A stretch of DNA of 45,826 bases from positions 1-45,826 of the forward strand of contig JAFEAI010000265.1 of NCBI GenBank assembly GCA_018266475.1, written 5' to 3'. This stretch comes from Bacteroidota bacterium. Lineage in GTDB: Bacteria; Bacteroidota; Bacteroidia; Flavobacteriales_F; PHOS-HE28. Positions 7,996 to 15,920 of the stretch are shown piece by piece (within the stretch, counting starts at the first letter, position 1; each line of letters opens with the position of its first letter). A program made the position numbers and the translations under genes. The notes beneath the pieces were generated by a model, which had not been told where the DNA came from, searched no databases, and worked only from the letters and a program-made list of their open reading frames with translations.

Positions 7996-9933
7996 TCAAA
8001 GCGGCACCACCAGTTCGATCGTCGTTCCCTGCGGCTGTACGGCACCGATGCGCAGTTCGGCCTTCATCTCCACCGCGCGTGCCCGCATATTGCGCAGGCC
8101 GTTCCCTCCAGGATTGCCGTTGCCGTTCGTGGCCGTTTGCATGCCCTTGCCGTTGTCGGTGATCACCATGCGCAGGCTGGATGCCTCGTGCTTCAGGCAC
8201 ACCGTCACCTCGGTGGCCTCGGCATGTCTCGCCGCGTTGTTCACCGCCTCCTTGAAGATCAGGTAGAGATTGCTCTTCACCAAGGGCGGCACGGTGGCCC
8301 GCAGGTCGCCGGTACTTTCAAAGCGGTAGTCGATATCCTTGGGTTCCAATATGGCAGCACCGAATTCGCGCATCCGGGTAAGCAGATCCTCCATGGAATC
8401 GCGGCCGGGGTTCACGCTCCATACGATGTCGCTCATGTTGCGCATCAGGCGCTGGGTGCGCTCGCTGATGCCAATGAGCGACGCCGCTGCGCCCGCTTCG
8501 TCGCCCACCTCGGCCTTGCGTTGGGCCACGGAACTGAGGATGTTGATGCTGCTGAGCGTGGCGCCGATGTCGTCGTGCAGGTCGCGGCTCAGGCGGGAGC
8601 GCACTTGTTCCAACTGGATGCGGCGGTTGAGCCGTGCGCGTGCGAACATCAACGCGCCGAAAAGGGCCACGAAGCCGATCATCATCACCAGGGCCACACG
8701 CTGCATGCGGTGTTCCTTGTCCATCGCGCCGGCCATGGCGCGTTCCTGCTCCAAGGCTTGTGCGGCATGCACTTCCTGTTGTTCTCGGTCGGCCTTGGCG
8801 CTGGCTTGTTCCACGGCGAGGCGTTCCCGGCCGGTCTTGTTCATGGCGAGCACATCTGCGCGCTCCTGTTCGAAGTGCAGGGCACTACGCAGGTCGCCCA
8901 GCGCGGCATGGGCATCGGCGGCGGCGGAGAGGTAGGCGAGCTGCTGCGGAAGGCAGTCGGGACAGAGGGCCGCTTGTTCCGACATGGGTCTAAGCACGGC
9001 CAGGGCTTGGTGCGGTCGATCCAGCCGCAGACAGGCGCGTGCGCGCAGCACCATGGTCTCCATGCGCGATTCGGGAAAACCGGCCACGAGAGCACCATGT
9101 TCCGGGTCGTGGGCCTGGACCATGGCATCCACGCGGCCGCTTTGTGCCAATGCGTTGGGCAAGCTGTCTTCGGCCGGGTCCAACAGCCCCGCGAGGTGCA
9201 GCAGCCACCGCGCATTGATCGCAGCCCGGTCGTCGCCGCGTTGCAGGGTGAGCGGGTCAGTGGATTCCTGTTGCAGGAGCAGGGCGCACCACCGCACCGA
9301 GTCGGCATTGCCCAAGGCGGCATAACAGCGTCCGAGCGTGGCGGTGATGGATCCGCGCAGGTCCACGCGCGGTTCCAGGGCACGGGCTTGGGCGAGGTGC
9401 ATGGCGGCCAACGCCGGTTCGTCCAGATCAAGGTAGAGGGTGCCGATGCGTTTGCGCACCGATGCCATGCCCACGGTATCACGACCTTCCTGGAAGCGCG
9501 CCAGCAGCGGCTCGAACGCGGCAATGGCCAGGCGTGGTGTACCGGCGTTCTGGATCGAGCGGGCCACCACGTACTCGTACCAATTGCGCATCACCGGTGC
9601 GCCGGAGTAGAGGGCCAGTTCATTGAACCGCTTCATCGTGGCCGGTTGCGGCGCGTCGTGGCCGATCAGTTGGCTCGCGAAGCCGTCCGTAACGCGATCC
9701 GGGTGAAGGCGGGCGAGCGCCGTGTCGTCGAAGAAGCGAAGCACGCTGTCGCAAAAGGCGGTGTCGTGGAGCACGAAGGCATCGCGCAGCCTTGCTGAAA
9801 CCGCAGCGTAGCTCGCGCTGTCGAACATGGGCGATCGCGGACCAGCGGATATGCCCGTTGAGGGATCGGGTGCCGCGCATTGCGCAAGCACCAACGCTGC
9901 AACCAAGGAAAGGACCAAGCCCGATCGGCTCAT
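7996..9933 (-). CDS. TPR-containing sensor histidine kinase (HisKA_3/NarX-like)
   Basis: A 645-residue two-component sensor. It starts with an export signal or lipoprotein-like leader (SGLVLSLVAALVLAQC), then a long helical-repeat TPR-like periplasmic region (about 40-380), one membrane helix at about 412-430 (ALVMMIGFVALFGALMFA), and a HisKA_3 dimerisation domain with phospho-acceptor His453 in SRDLHDDIGATLSSIN. The HATPase domain follows (N-box KEAVNNAARHAEA, G1 TDNGKGM, G2 NGLRNMRARA). ATG 9933 is preferred to the GTG one codon upstream. It follows the response-regulator gene by 19 nt on the same strand and is its likely partner. The stimulus is unknown. The TPR-TM-catalytic layout resembles the nearby cyclase at 3967. 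Confidence 0.9.
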   Translation of the reverse strand: MSRSGLVLSLVAALVLAQCAAPDPSTGISAGPRSPMFDSASYAAVSARLRDAFVLHDTAFCDSVLRFFDDTALARLHPDRVTDGFASQLIGHDAPQPATMKRFNELALYSGAPVMRNWYEYVVARSIQNAGTPRLAIAAFEPLLARFQEGRDTVGMASVRKRIGTLYLDLDEPALAAMHLAQARALEPRVDLRGSITATLGRCYAALGNADSVRWCALLLQQESTDPLTLQRGDDRAAINARWLLHLAGLLDPAEDSLPNALAQSGRVDAMVQAHDPEHGALVAGFPESRMETMVLRARACLRLDRPHQALAVLRPMSEQAALCPDCLPQQLAYLSAAADAHAALGDLRSALHFEQERADVLAMNKTGRERLAVEQASAKADREQQEVHAAQALEQERAMAGAMDKEHRMQRVALVMMIGFVALFGALMFARARLNRRIQLEQVRSRLSRDLHDDIGATLSSINILSSVAQRKAEVGDEAGAAASLIGISERTQRLMRNMSDIVWSVNPGRDSMEDLLTRMREFGAAILEPKDIDYRFESTGDLRATVPPLVKSNLYLIFKEAVNNAARHAEATEVTVCLKHEASSLRMVITDNGKGMQTATNGNGNPGGNGLRNMRARAVEMKAELRIGAVQPQGTTIELVVPL

Positions 9934-9952
9934 CACTGAAAGGTAGGGAGCT

Positions 9953-10585
9953 TCACACCATCCGGTTCTGCAAGGCCTTGGCCACGGCCTCGCTCTTGCT
10001 GTTCACGTGCAGCTTGCCGTAAATGTTCTTGATGTGGAAGCGCAGGGTCTCCACGCCGATGTCCAGCTGGGCGGCGGCCATCTTGTAGCTGTGTCCGCGC
10101 ACCAGCAACGAAAGCACATCGTGCTCGCGGGCGGTGAGCTTCTGCAGGTCGTCGCTGTGCTTGAAGGGTTGGGCGAAAAGGCTGAGCACCTTCCGCGCAA
10201 TGGTCGGCGTCATGGGTGCGCCGCCGGCCATGGCTTCGCGGATGCCCTCCAGGATCTTGTCCGGCGCGGTTTGCTTCAGCAGGTAGCCGCTGGCGCCATG
10301 GCACACGGCCTGGAACACGTTCTCATTGTCCTCCATCACGGTGAACATCACCACCATCACACCACTGCCCGCCGCGCGGATGGCGCGCAAGCCTTGCAGG
10401 CCGTTCTCCACCGGCATGTCGATGTCCATGAGCACCACATCGGGCTGGTGGTACAGTACATGGCGCTCCGCTTTCTGCGCATTGGCGTAGTGGGCCACCA
10501 ACCGGATGTCTTCGGTGTCCTTCATCAGCTCGGCCAGGCTTTCGGCCAGGTCGGTATTGTCTTCAAAGAGCAGTACGCGGATCAT
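9953..10585 (-). CDS. NarL/FixJ-family response regulator
   Basis: A 210-residue DNA-binding response regulator. The receiver domain (1-120) has the acidic pair in FEDN, phospho-acceptor D54 in VVLMDIDMP, the switch Thr in VVMFTVME and the conserved Lys in YLLKQTAPDK. The C-terminal LuxR-type helix-turn-helix is clear: LTAREHDVLSLLVRG, then a recognition helix region VETLRFHIKNIYGKL. It is the first gene of a two-gene operon with the histidine kinase at 7996-9933. The target genes are unknown; the divergent cyclase gene at 10732 is an obvious candidate, but this is inference. Confidence 0.93.
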   Translation of the reverse strand: MIRVLLFEDNTDLAESLAELMKDTEDIRLVAHYANAQKAERHVLYHQPDVVLMDIDMPVENGLQGLRAIRAAGSGVMVVMFTVMEDNENVFQAVCHGASGYLLKQTAPDKILEGIREAMAGGAPMTPTIARKVLSLFAQPFKHSDDLQKLTAREHDVLSLLVRGHSYKMAAAQLDIGVETLRFHIKNIYGKLHVNSKSEAVAKALQNRMV

Positions 10586-10731
10586 GGGCGCTGTGTCTGG
10601 AAGCGGTTACCGGATGCAAAGGAAGGTAGGCCGTGGGTCACAATAGCCCCCCTCTTCGTGTGGGGCATTACTTTTAGGCAGGTTCGGAAGTTTGTACGCC
10701 CGATGGAGCGGGGTACAGGCATAAGCAAGCT

Positions 10732-11973
10732 ATGGCCCTGCGCATGGAACAGGGTGATGACCATACAACCGCGATCGCGGTGGAAGCCGAGGTACTGGCC
10801 GTGTACGACCAGTTCTGGCAGAGCTATGCCCGGCGTGACCTCGACGGGCGCTTCGCGGTGGCGGCAGACGACATCACTTTCTTCGGCACGGCGCTGCACG
10901 AACGGGCAGTGGGCAAGGCGCAATACCGCGCGTTCAACGAGAAAGGCGTGGAGCAGTACCCCCACGCCTTCACCATCGAGCATATCTGGAAGGAAGTTCG
11001 CATCTGGCACGAAACCGCCTGGGTGGAGGGCGATACATACTGGATCATGGGCGATGGCCCCGACGCGGACCGCAACATCGTACGGCAAACCACGGTGCTG
11101 AAACGGATGGATGGGCGATGGTTGGTGGCCCATGTACATGGCAGTGATCCGGATTACCGCCTACGGGAAGGTGAATACATGACCTACGGCGACATCCACA
11201 CGCGCAACAAGGACCTGGAGCGCGAGGTGATGCAGCGCACCGATGAACTCCGCGCCGAGAAAAAGCGCAGTGATGTGCTCCTGCTGAACATCCTGCCGGA
11301 GGAAGTGGCCGAGGAGCTAAAAGCCAAAGGCGAAGCAGCCGCGAAGCTCATCGACAACGCCACCATCCTCTTCACCGACTTCAAGGGCTTCACCACCCTC
11401 AGCGAGCGCATGGGCCCGCAGGAACTGGTGCGCGACCTCAACGAATGCTTCAGCGCCTTCGACCGCATCTGTGAAAGGCATGGCATCGAAAAGATCAAAA
11501 CCATCGGCGATGCCTACATGGCCGCCGGGGGATTGCCCACGCCCAACACCACGCACGCCGTGGATGCCATCAATGCCGCGTTGGAAATGCGCGACTTCAT
11601 CGCCGAAGGCAAGGCGAAGAAAGCCGCGGCCGGGCTGCCGTACTTCGAGGTCCGCATCGGCGTACATACAGGCCCGGTGGTGGCCGGTATCGTGGGCGTG
11701 AAGAAATTCCAGTACGACATCTGGGGCGATACGGTGAATACGGCTTCACGCATGGAATCGTCCGGCGAGGTGGGACAGGTGAACATCAGCGGAGCGACAT
11801 ACCGCTTGGTGAATGGCGAAGAGCGAATGGCGAATGGAACGGACAAGGACGGTATTCACCATTCGCCACTCACCAACTCCCATTCACCCGCATTCACCTT
11901 CACCCCGCGCGGGAAAGTGCAGGCCAAGGGCAAGGGGGAATTGGAGATGTACTTCGTGGAGCGAAGGCAGTAG
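10732..11973 (+). CDS. SnoaL-like/class III adenylate cyclase fusion
   Basis: A 413-residue soluble signalling enzyme. The N-terminal 15-145 is a SnoaL/DUF4440-like alpha+beta barrel (AVYDQFWQSYARRDLDGRF, later VLKRMDGRWLVAHVHGS), presumably a small-ligand sensor. A coiled-coil linker (about 155-190) and LLNILPEEVAEELK lead to the cyclase domain. The catalytic aspartates are D216 (ILFTDFKGF) and D260 (KTIGDAYMA), and the adenine-type Lys and Asp (EKIKTIGD, YDIWGDTVN) and VNTASRM are present. There is no signal peptide or membrane helix, so it should act in the cytoplasm, unlike the paralogue at 3967. It carries the same palindromic insertion near its C-terminus (11808-11898). It is divergent from the response-regulator operon. 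Confidence 0.9.
   Translation: MALRMEQGDDHTTAIAVEAEVLAVYDQFWQSYARRDLDGRFAVAADDITFFGTALHERAVGKAQYRAFNEKGVEQYPHAFTIEHIWKEVRIWHETAWVEGDTYWIMGDGPDADRNIVRQTTVLKRMDGRWLVAHVHGSDPDYRLREGEYMTYGDIHTRNKDLEREVMQRTDELRAEKKRSDVLLLNILPEEVAEELKAKGEAAAKLIDNATILFTDFKGFTTLSERMGPQELVRDLNECFSAFDRICERHGIEKIKTIGDAYMAAGGLPTPNTTHAVDAINAALEMRDFIAEGKAKKAAAGLPYFEVRIGVHTGPVVAGIVGVKKFQYDIWGDTVNTASRMESSGEVGQVNISGATYRLVNGEERMANGTDKDGIHHSPLTNSHSPAFTFTPRGKVQAKGKGELEMYFVERRQ
11808..11898 (+). repeat. In-frame palindromic element, copy 2 (inside second cyclase gene)
   Basis: A 91-nt element bounded by GGTGAATG and CATTCACC, differing from the copy at 5982-6072 by one substitution. A 94-nt block (11794-11887 against 5968-6061) is identical in the two genes, while cyclase codons further upstream have diverged at many third positions. 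Confidence 0.8.
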
Positions 11974-12080
11974 CCGGCCTGCGCCAGTCCTCCAACGGAA
12001 AAATGCCGGACCGGCTTGCGGCACGGTGCGTTCTGCACCAAACAAGGCTGAACCGACCACCACCGTGGATGCTCCTGTGC

Positions 12081-12088
12081 TTCCTTTG
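12081..12088 (+). promoter_or_regulatory. -7-like box (TTCCTTTG) abutting a start codon
   Basis: Seven of eight bases match TAnnTTTG. The box ends 3 nt before the ATG at 12092, a spacing shared with several genes in this window. Confidence 0.3.
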
Positions 12089-12091
12089 TGC

Positions 12092-12976
12092 ATGCCCTTG
12101 CCCCGGCCCTTGGAGGAACAATTGGAAGATCTCCTATCCCGCCAACATGGATCCGCCGTGCGTGTGATGCAGGCATTCCCGGTGTACGGAGGCAGCATCA
12201 ACGAGGCGTACCGGTTGGAAACAAGCGCAGGGGCCTTCTTCGTGAAGGTGAACGCCGCGGACCGGTTCCCCAGCTTGTTCCGCTCCGAGGCGCATGGCCT
12301 GCAACTGCTGCGCAACGCCGCCGCACTGCGCGTGCCCGAAGTATTGGCCCACGGTGAAGCAGGCGGCAGCACCTTCCTGTTGATGGAATACATCGCCCCG
12401 GGGGGGGAGGACCGCGATTTCCAAGGCCGTTTTGGGCGGTTGCTGGCCAAGCTGCACCGGCAGGGCGGCACCTCCTTCGGACTGGACCGCGACAACTACA
12501 TCGGCGCACTTCCGCAGGTGAACACCCCTTGCCCGGACTGGTCGGAATTCTTCATGAAGTGCCGCCTTGAGCCCTTGGTGAAGATGGCCCGCGACCACGG
12601 CCGCATCCACGCGGGCGACGTACTGCGCTTCGAGCGGCTTTACGGCCGGCTGCCCGCCTTGTTCCCCACGGAAAAACCGGCACTGCTGCACGGCGACCTT
12701 TGGAAAAACAACTACCTCGCCGCTGTTGGCGGGCAGCCCGTATTGATCGACCCGGCCGTGTACTATGGCCACCGGGAAATGGACCTGGCCATGACGCTCC
12801 TGTTCGGCGGCTTCCACCGCGACTTTTACGAAGCCTACCAGGAAGAACTGCCCTTGCAGCCGGACTGGAGGCAGCGCACCGGCCTTTGCAACCTGTACCC
12901 TTTGCTTGTACACCTCAACCTGTTCGGCGGAAGTTATGCCGGGCGGGTGGGCACCGTGCTGCGCGAATACACGTAG
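12092..12976 (+). CDS. Fructosamine kinase family protein
   Basis: A 294-residue kinase of the fructosamine/ketosamine-3-kinase family, which phosphorylates glycated (Amadori) amines so that they decompose; it has an aminoglycoside-phosphotransferase-like fold. Visible motifs are GGSINEAYRLET (nucleotide loop), FFVKVNA (ATP Lys), LLMEYIAP (hinge), the catalytic loop LLHGDLWKNNYLA and the metal-binding LIDPAVYYGHREMDLAM. Length is normal for the family. The ATG at 12092 gives the family's usual N-terminus; the reading frame open further upstream runs through the previous gene's repeat. Its stop is only 4 nt from the stop of the convergent PBP1A gene. Confidence 0.92.
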   Translation: MPLPRPLEEQLEDLLSRQHGSAVRVMQAFPVYGGSINEAYRLETSAGAFFVKVNAADRFPSLFRSEAHGLQLLRNAAALRVPEVLAHGEAGGSTFLLMEYIAPGGEDRDFQGRFGRLLAKLHRQGGTSFGLDRDNYIGALPQVNTPCPDWSEFFMKCRLEPLVKMARDHGRIHAGDVLRFERLYGRLPALFPTEKPALLHGDLWKNNYLAAVGGQPVLIDPAVYYGHREMDLAMTLLFGGFHRDFYEAYQEELPLQPDWRQRTGLCNLYPLLVHLNLFGGSYAGRVGTVLREYT

Positions 12977-12980
12977 GATC

Positions 12981-15419
12981 CTATTCCCAGGTAGGGGCCT
13001 CGCGGGTCTCCTGCCAGTTGGTGCCCCCACCGCCGCGCCCGAAGCAGTTCATGTCCACATCGCCAATGCCCTCCGGCTTGGTGAAGTCGCCCGTGCTGAT
13101 GCGGATGGTGCTGTCGGCATACACCTTGTTCATGAAGTAGCCGTAAATGGGCAGGGCCATGTTGGCGCCCTGGCCCAGGTCGGTGCGGCTGAAGCGCACG
13201 CTGCGGTCCTCGGCGCCGGTCCACACGCCGGTCACCAGGTCCGGGGTGATGCCGATGAACCATCCGTCGCTGTTGTTCTGCGTGGTGCCCGTTTTGCCGG
13301 CCGTGGGGTACTTGATGTTGCCGTATTTGGCGCGGTTGCCCCAGCCTGTGCGCAGCCGCATGCCGGTGCCCGTGGTCTTGCCGGTGCTGGGGTTGTAGGC
13401 GCCGTCCACCACGCCCTTCAGCATTTCCAACATGATGTAGGAGGTGCGCGGGTCCATGGCCTCCTCGGTCTTGGGCATCATGTCGAAGAGGGTATTGCCG
13501 TTTTTGTCCTCGATCCGCGTGAAGACCACGGGCCTGATGTACACCCCGTCATTGGCGAAGGTGGAGAAGGCGCCGGTCATTTCCTGCAGGGTGAGGTCGG
13601 CCACGCCTAAGCAAAGCGAGGGCACGGGGTCCAGCGGGCTTTCCACGCCCATGTGGCGGGCCAGGGTGGTAACGGCCTGCGGGCCGTACTGCTTCATGAT
13701 CCATGCGGTGATGGTGTTCATGGAGTTGGCCAGTGCATATTTCAGGGTCACCATGCCGCCGTATTTGTTGTCGCTGTTCTGCGGACACCAGTCGGGCTGG
13801 CCCGGGGGCATGTTGAAGCAGGTTTTTTGGTTGGGCAGTTCCATGCAGGGCTTCATGCCCTCGCGGATGGCGGTGGCGTACACAAAGGGCTTGAAGGTGG
13901 AGCCCACCTGGCGGCGGGCCTGCCCCACGTGGTCATACTGGAAGTGCTTGTAGTCGATGCCGCCCACCCATGCCTTCACGAAGCCGGTGTGGGGGTCCAT
14001 GCTCAGCAGCCCGCTTTGCAGGAATCCCTTGTAGTAGCGGATGCTGTCGTTGGGCGTCATGGTGGTGTCCAGGTCGCCGTGCCAGCTGAACACGGTCATC
14101 TTCACCGGCGTGTTGAAGTTGCGCTCAATGCCCTTTTCGTCCAGCACCGGCCACCAGGTATCGCAACCGCCTTTTTCGGGGTCGCAGTGGAACATCACCT
14201 TCCCATCGTGCTTTTCCTTGGTGATGTATGCGGCGGGCCGCTGGCAATTGGGGCACAATTTGCCGACGAGGCTCTTGTAGCGGTCGCTGCGCTTGCGCGC
14301 GGTTTCCATGATGCCCTGCACTTCCTCGGCGCTCACGCGGAAGTCGAAGGGACTGTTCTTCTTCTTGGCGAGGTCCTTGGTGAATTCGGGCTGCAGTTCC
14401 GTGGAAAGGTGCTCCCGCATGGCCCATTCGGCATAGCGCTGCATGCGGCGGTCCACGGTGGTGTAGATCTTCAGGCCGTCGGTATAAATGTCGTAGGGGG
14501 AGCCGTCGGGCTTGGCGATCTTGAGCTTTCCGGTTTCCGGGTCCTTTTCACTGAAGATCCGTTGCAGGTCCGCCCGCAGGTTTTCGCGCAGGTAGGGCGC
14601 GGGGCCCTCGGTGTGGTCCACGCGCTGGAAATCCAGGCCGAGCGGCAGCACCTTGAGGGAATCGTACTGCGCCTTGGTGATGGCTCCCTTCTTCACCATT
14701 TGCGCCAGCACCACCGCGCGGCGCTTCAAGGTGGCGTCCGGCCGCCGCAGGGGGTTGAAGAGCGCGGGGTTCTTGCACATGCCCACCAGCATGGCGGCCT
14801 GTTCGATGTGCAGGGAATCCGGCGTGGTGTTGAAGTAGACGCGCGCTGCGGAATTGATGCCCACCGCCTGGTTGATCCAGTCGAAGCGGTTGAGGTACAT
14901 GGCGATGATCTCCTCCTTGGTGTATTCACGCTCCAGGCGTGCGCTGATGATCCACTCCTGGAATTTCTGGAACACGCGGCCGGTAAAATCACGGCTGGCG
15001 TCATGGAAGAGCATTTTTGCCAGCTGCTGGGTGATGGTGCTTGCGCCGCCCTTCCTGCCCAAGTATGCGGCGGCGCGCAGGGTGCCGCGCACGTCCACCC
15101 CGCTGTGGGCGAAGAACCGTTCATCCTCGGTGGCCACCAGGGCGTCCACCACGTGCGGGCTGATGCGTGCGTACTCCACGGGAATGCGGTTCTCCTTGTA
15201 GTACTGGCCCATCAGGGAGCCGTCGCTGAAGAGCACGGCGGTGGCCAGGTCGCTGCGGGGGTTTTGCAGCTCGGTGGTGCCGGGCAGGTCCTTGCTGGCC
15301 GCGGCCAGCAGCAGCATGGCCAGCACCCCGGCCACGGGGCCCAGCACCAGCATCCACCACAGGGCATACCAGCGCCCCGCCCCGCCTTTTCCGCCCTTGT
15401 TCTTTTTGTTCGTTGCCAT
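12981..15419 (-). CDS. Bifunctional penicillin-binding protein 1A with Cys4 insertion
   Basis: An 812-residue class A PBP that polymerises and cross-links peptidoglycan. It has a short cytoplasmic basic tail, a membrane helix at about 18-42, a GT51 glycosyltransferase domain (E98 in VATEDERFF, then GGASTITQQLAKM and RKFQEW-like QKFQEWIISARLE), and a transpeptidase domain with Ser507 in GSTFK, the SxN motif in ANSMNT and KTGT in AGKTGTTQNN. Between the two domains, at about residues 385-425, lies a small Cys4 module (CPNC ... C412 ... C419) resembling a zinc ribbon. ATG 15419 is chosen over a GTG four codons upstream. It follows gldH by 12 nt in the order ricT, gldH, PBP1A, which I recall as a common Flavobacteriia arrangement. 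Confidence 0.93.
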   Translation of the reverse strand: MATNKKNKGGKGGAGRWYALWWMLVLGPVAGVLAMLLLAAASKDLPGTTELQNPRSDLATAVLFSDGSLMGQYYKENRIPVEYARISPHVVDALVATEDERFFAHSGVDVRGTLRAAAYLGRKGGASTITQQLAKMLFHDASRDFTGRVFQKFQEWIISARLEREYTKEEIIAMYLNRFDWINQAVGINSAARVYFNTTPDSLHIEQAAMLVGMCKNPALFNPLRRPDATLKRRAVVLAQMVKKGAITKAQYDSLKVLPLGLDFQRVDHTEGPAPYLRENLRADLQRIFSEKDPETGKLKIAKPDGSPYDIYTDGLKIYTTVDRRMQRYAEWAMREHLSTELQPEFTKDLAKKKNSPFDFRVSAEEVQGIMETARKRSDRYKSLVGKLCPNCQRPAAYITKEKHDGKVMFHCDPEKGGCDTWWPVLDEKGIERNFNTPVKMTVFSWHGDLDTTMTPNDSIRYYKGFLQSGLLSMDPHTGFVKAWVGGIDYKHFQYDHVGQARRQVGSTFKPFVYATAIREGMKPCMELPNQKTCFNMPPGQPDWCPQNSDNKYGGMVTLKYALANSMNTITAWIMKQYGPQAVTTLARHMGVESPLDPVPSLCLGVADLTLQEMTGAFSTFANDGVYIRPVVFTRIEDKNGNTLFDMMPKTEEAMDPRTSYIMLEMLKGVVDGAYNPSTGKTTGTGMRLRTGWGNRAKYGNIKYPTAGKTGTTQNNSDGWFIGITPDLVTGVWTGAEDRSVRFSRTDLGQGANMALPIYGYFMNKVYADSTIRISTGDFTKPEGIGDVDMNCFGRGGGGTNWQETREAPTWE

Positions 15420-15431
15420 GCCTTGCCGCAC

Positions 15432-15920
15432 TTATCGCCGTACCGTAGCCTTCTCCACGCTGATGCCCGCGTCGATGATCCCGGGCAGGTCATCGGTGCG
15501 CATGGCCTGTTCCAGGGTAAGGGTATAACGGCCCGCGCGGGGGAATCTGTTGTTCATGCGGTACAGCACATGGGCCTTCACGCGGTCGCTGAAGATGAAG
15601 CCGGCCCCTTTCCCGTACCACCGCCCCTGGGGATCGGCCAGGACGCACTCCACCGTGTCGGTGTAGAGGCGGCCAGCCGGGCCGTCCAGGGTGGTGAAGA
15701 GATAGATGTTGCTGAACGGATAATCCCCGGTATGCCGCAGGTCCAGGAAGATGTTGCGCTCGGCCAGGGTATCGTTCACGTCAAAGGTGAACTGCGGTTT
15801 CCAGGAGCGGTTCCATGTGCCTCCGGGCACCATGGCATCCTCCTGGAAGACCACATTGCCGCCGCAGCCGGCCAGCAACGTGCAGCCGGCCAACAGGGCT
15901 GTACGTACCGCTGTTTTCAC
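15432..15920 (-). CDS. gldH: Gliding motility lipoprotein GldH
   Basis: A 162-residue predicted lipoprotein: signal TALLAGCTLLAGC with lipobox LLAGC, then a beta-rich GldH domain (FQEDAMVPGGTWNR, NIFLDLRHTGDYPFSNIYLF, CVLADPQGRWYGKG, YTLTLEQAMRTDDLPGI). GldH is needed for gliding and surface-protein traffic in Flavobacterium. The start codon is GTG and overlaps the ricT stop by 4 nt, which implies translational coupling. PBP1A follows. Neighbour order and length support the assignment, although the protein has no enzymatic motifs. Confidence 0.85.
   Translation of the reverse strand: MKTAVRTALLAGCTLLAGCGGNVVFQEDAMVPGGTWNRSWKPQFTFDVNDTLAERNIFLDLRHTGDYPFSNIYLFTTLDGPAGRLYTDTVECVLADPQGRWYGKGAGFIFSDRVKAHVLYRMNNRFPRAGRYTLTLEQAMRTDDLPGIIDAGISVEKATVRR

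Noticed and set aside
7981-9798. A 605-codon open frame on the plus strand
   Set aside because: Antisense to the histidine kinase, whose domains are unmistakable.
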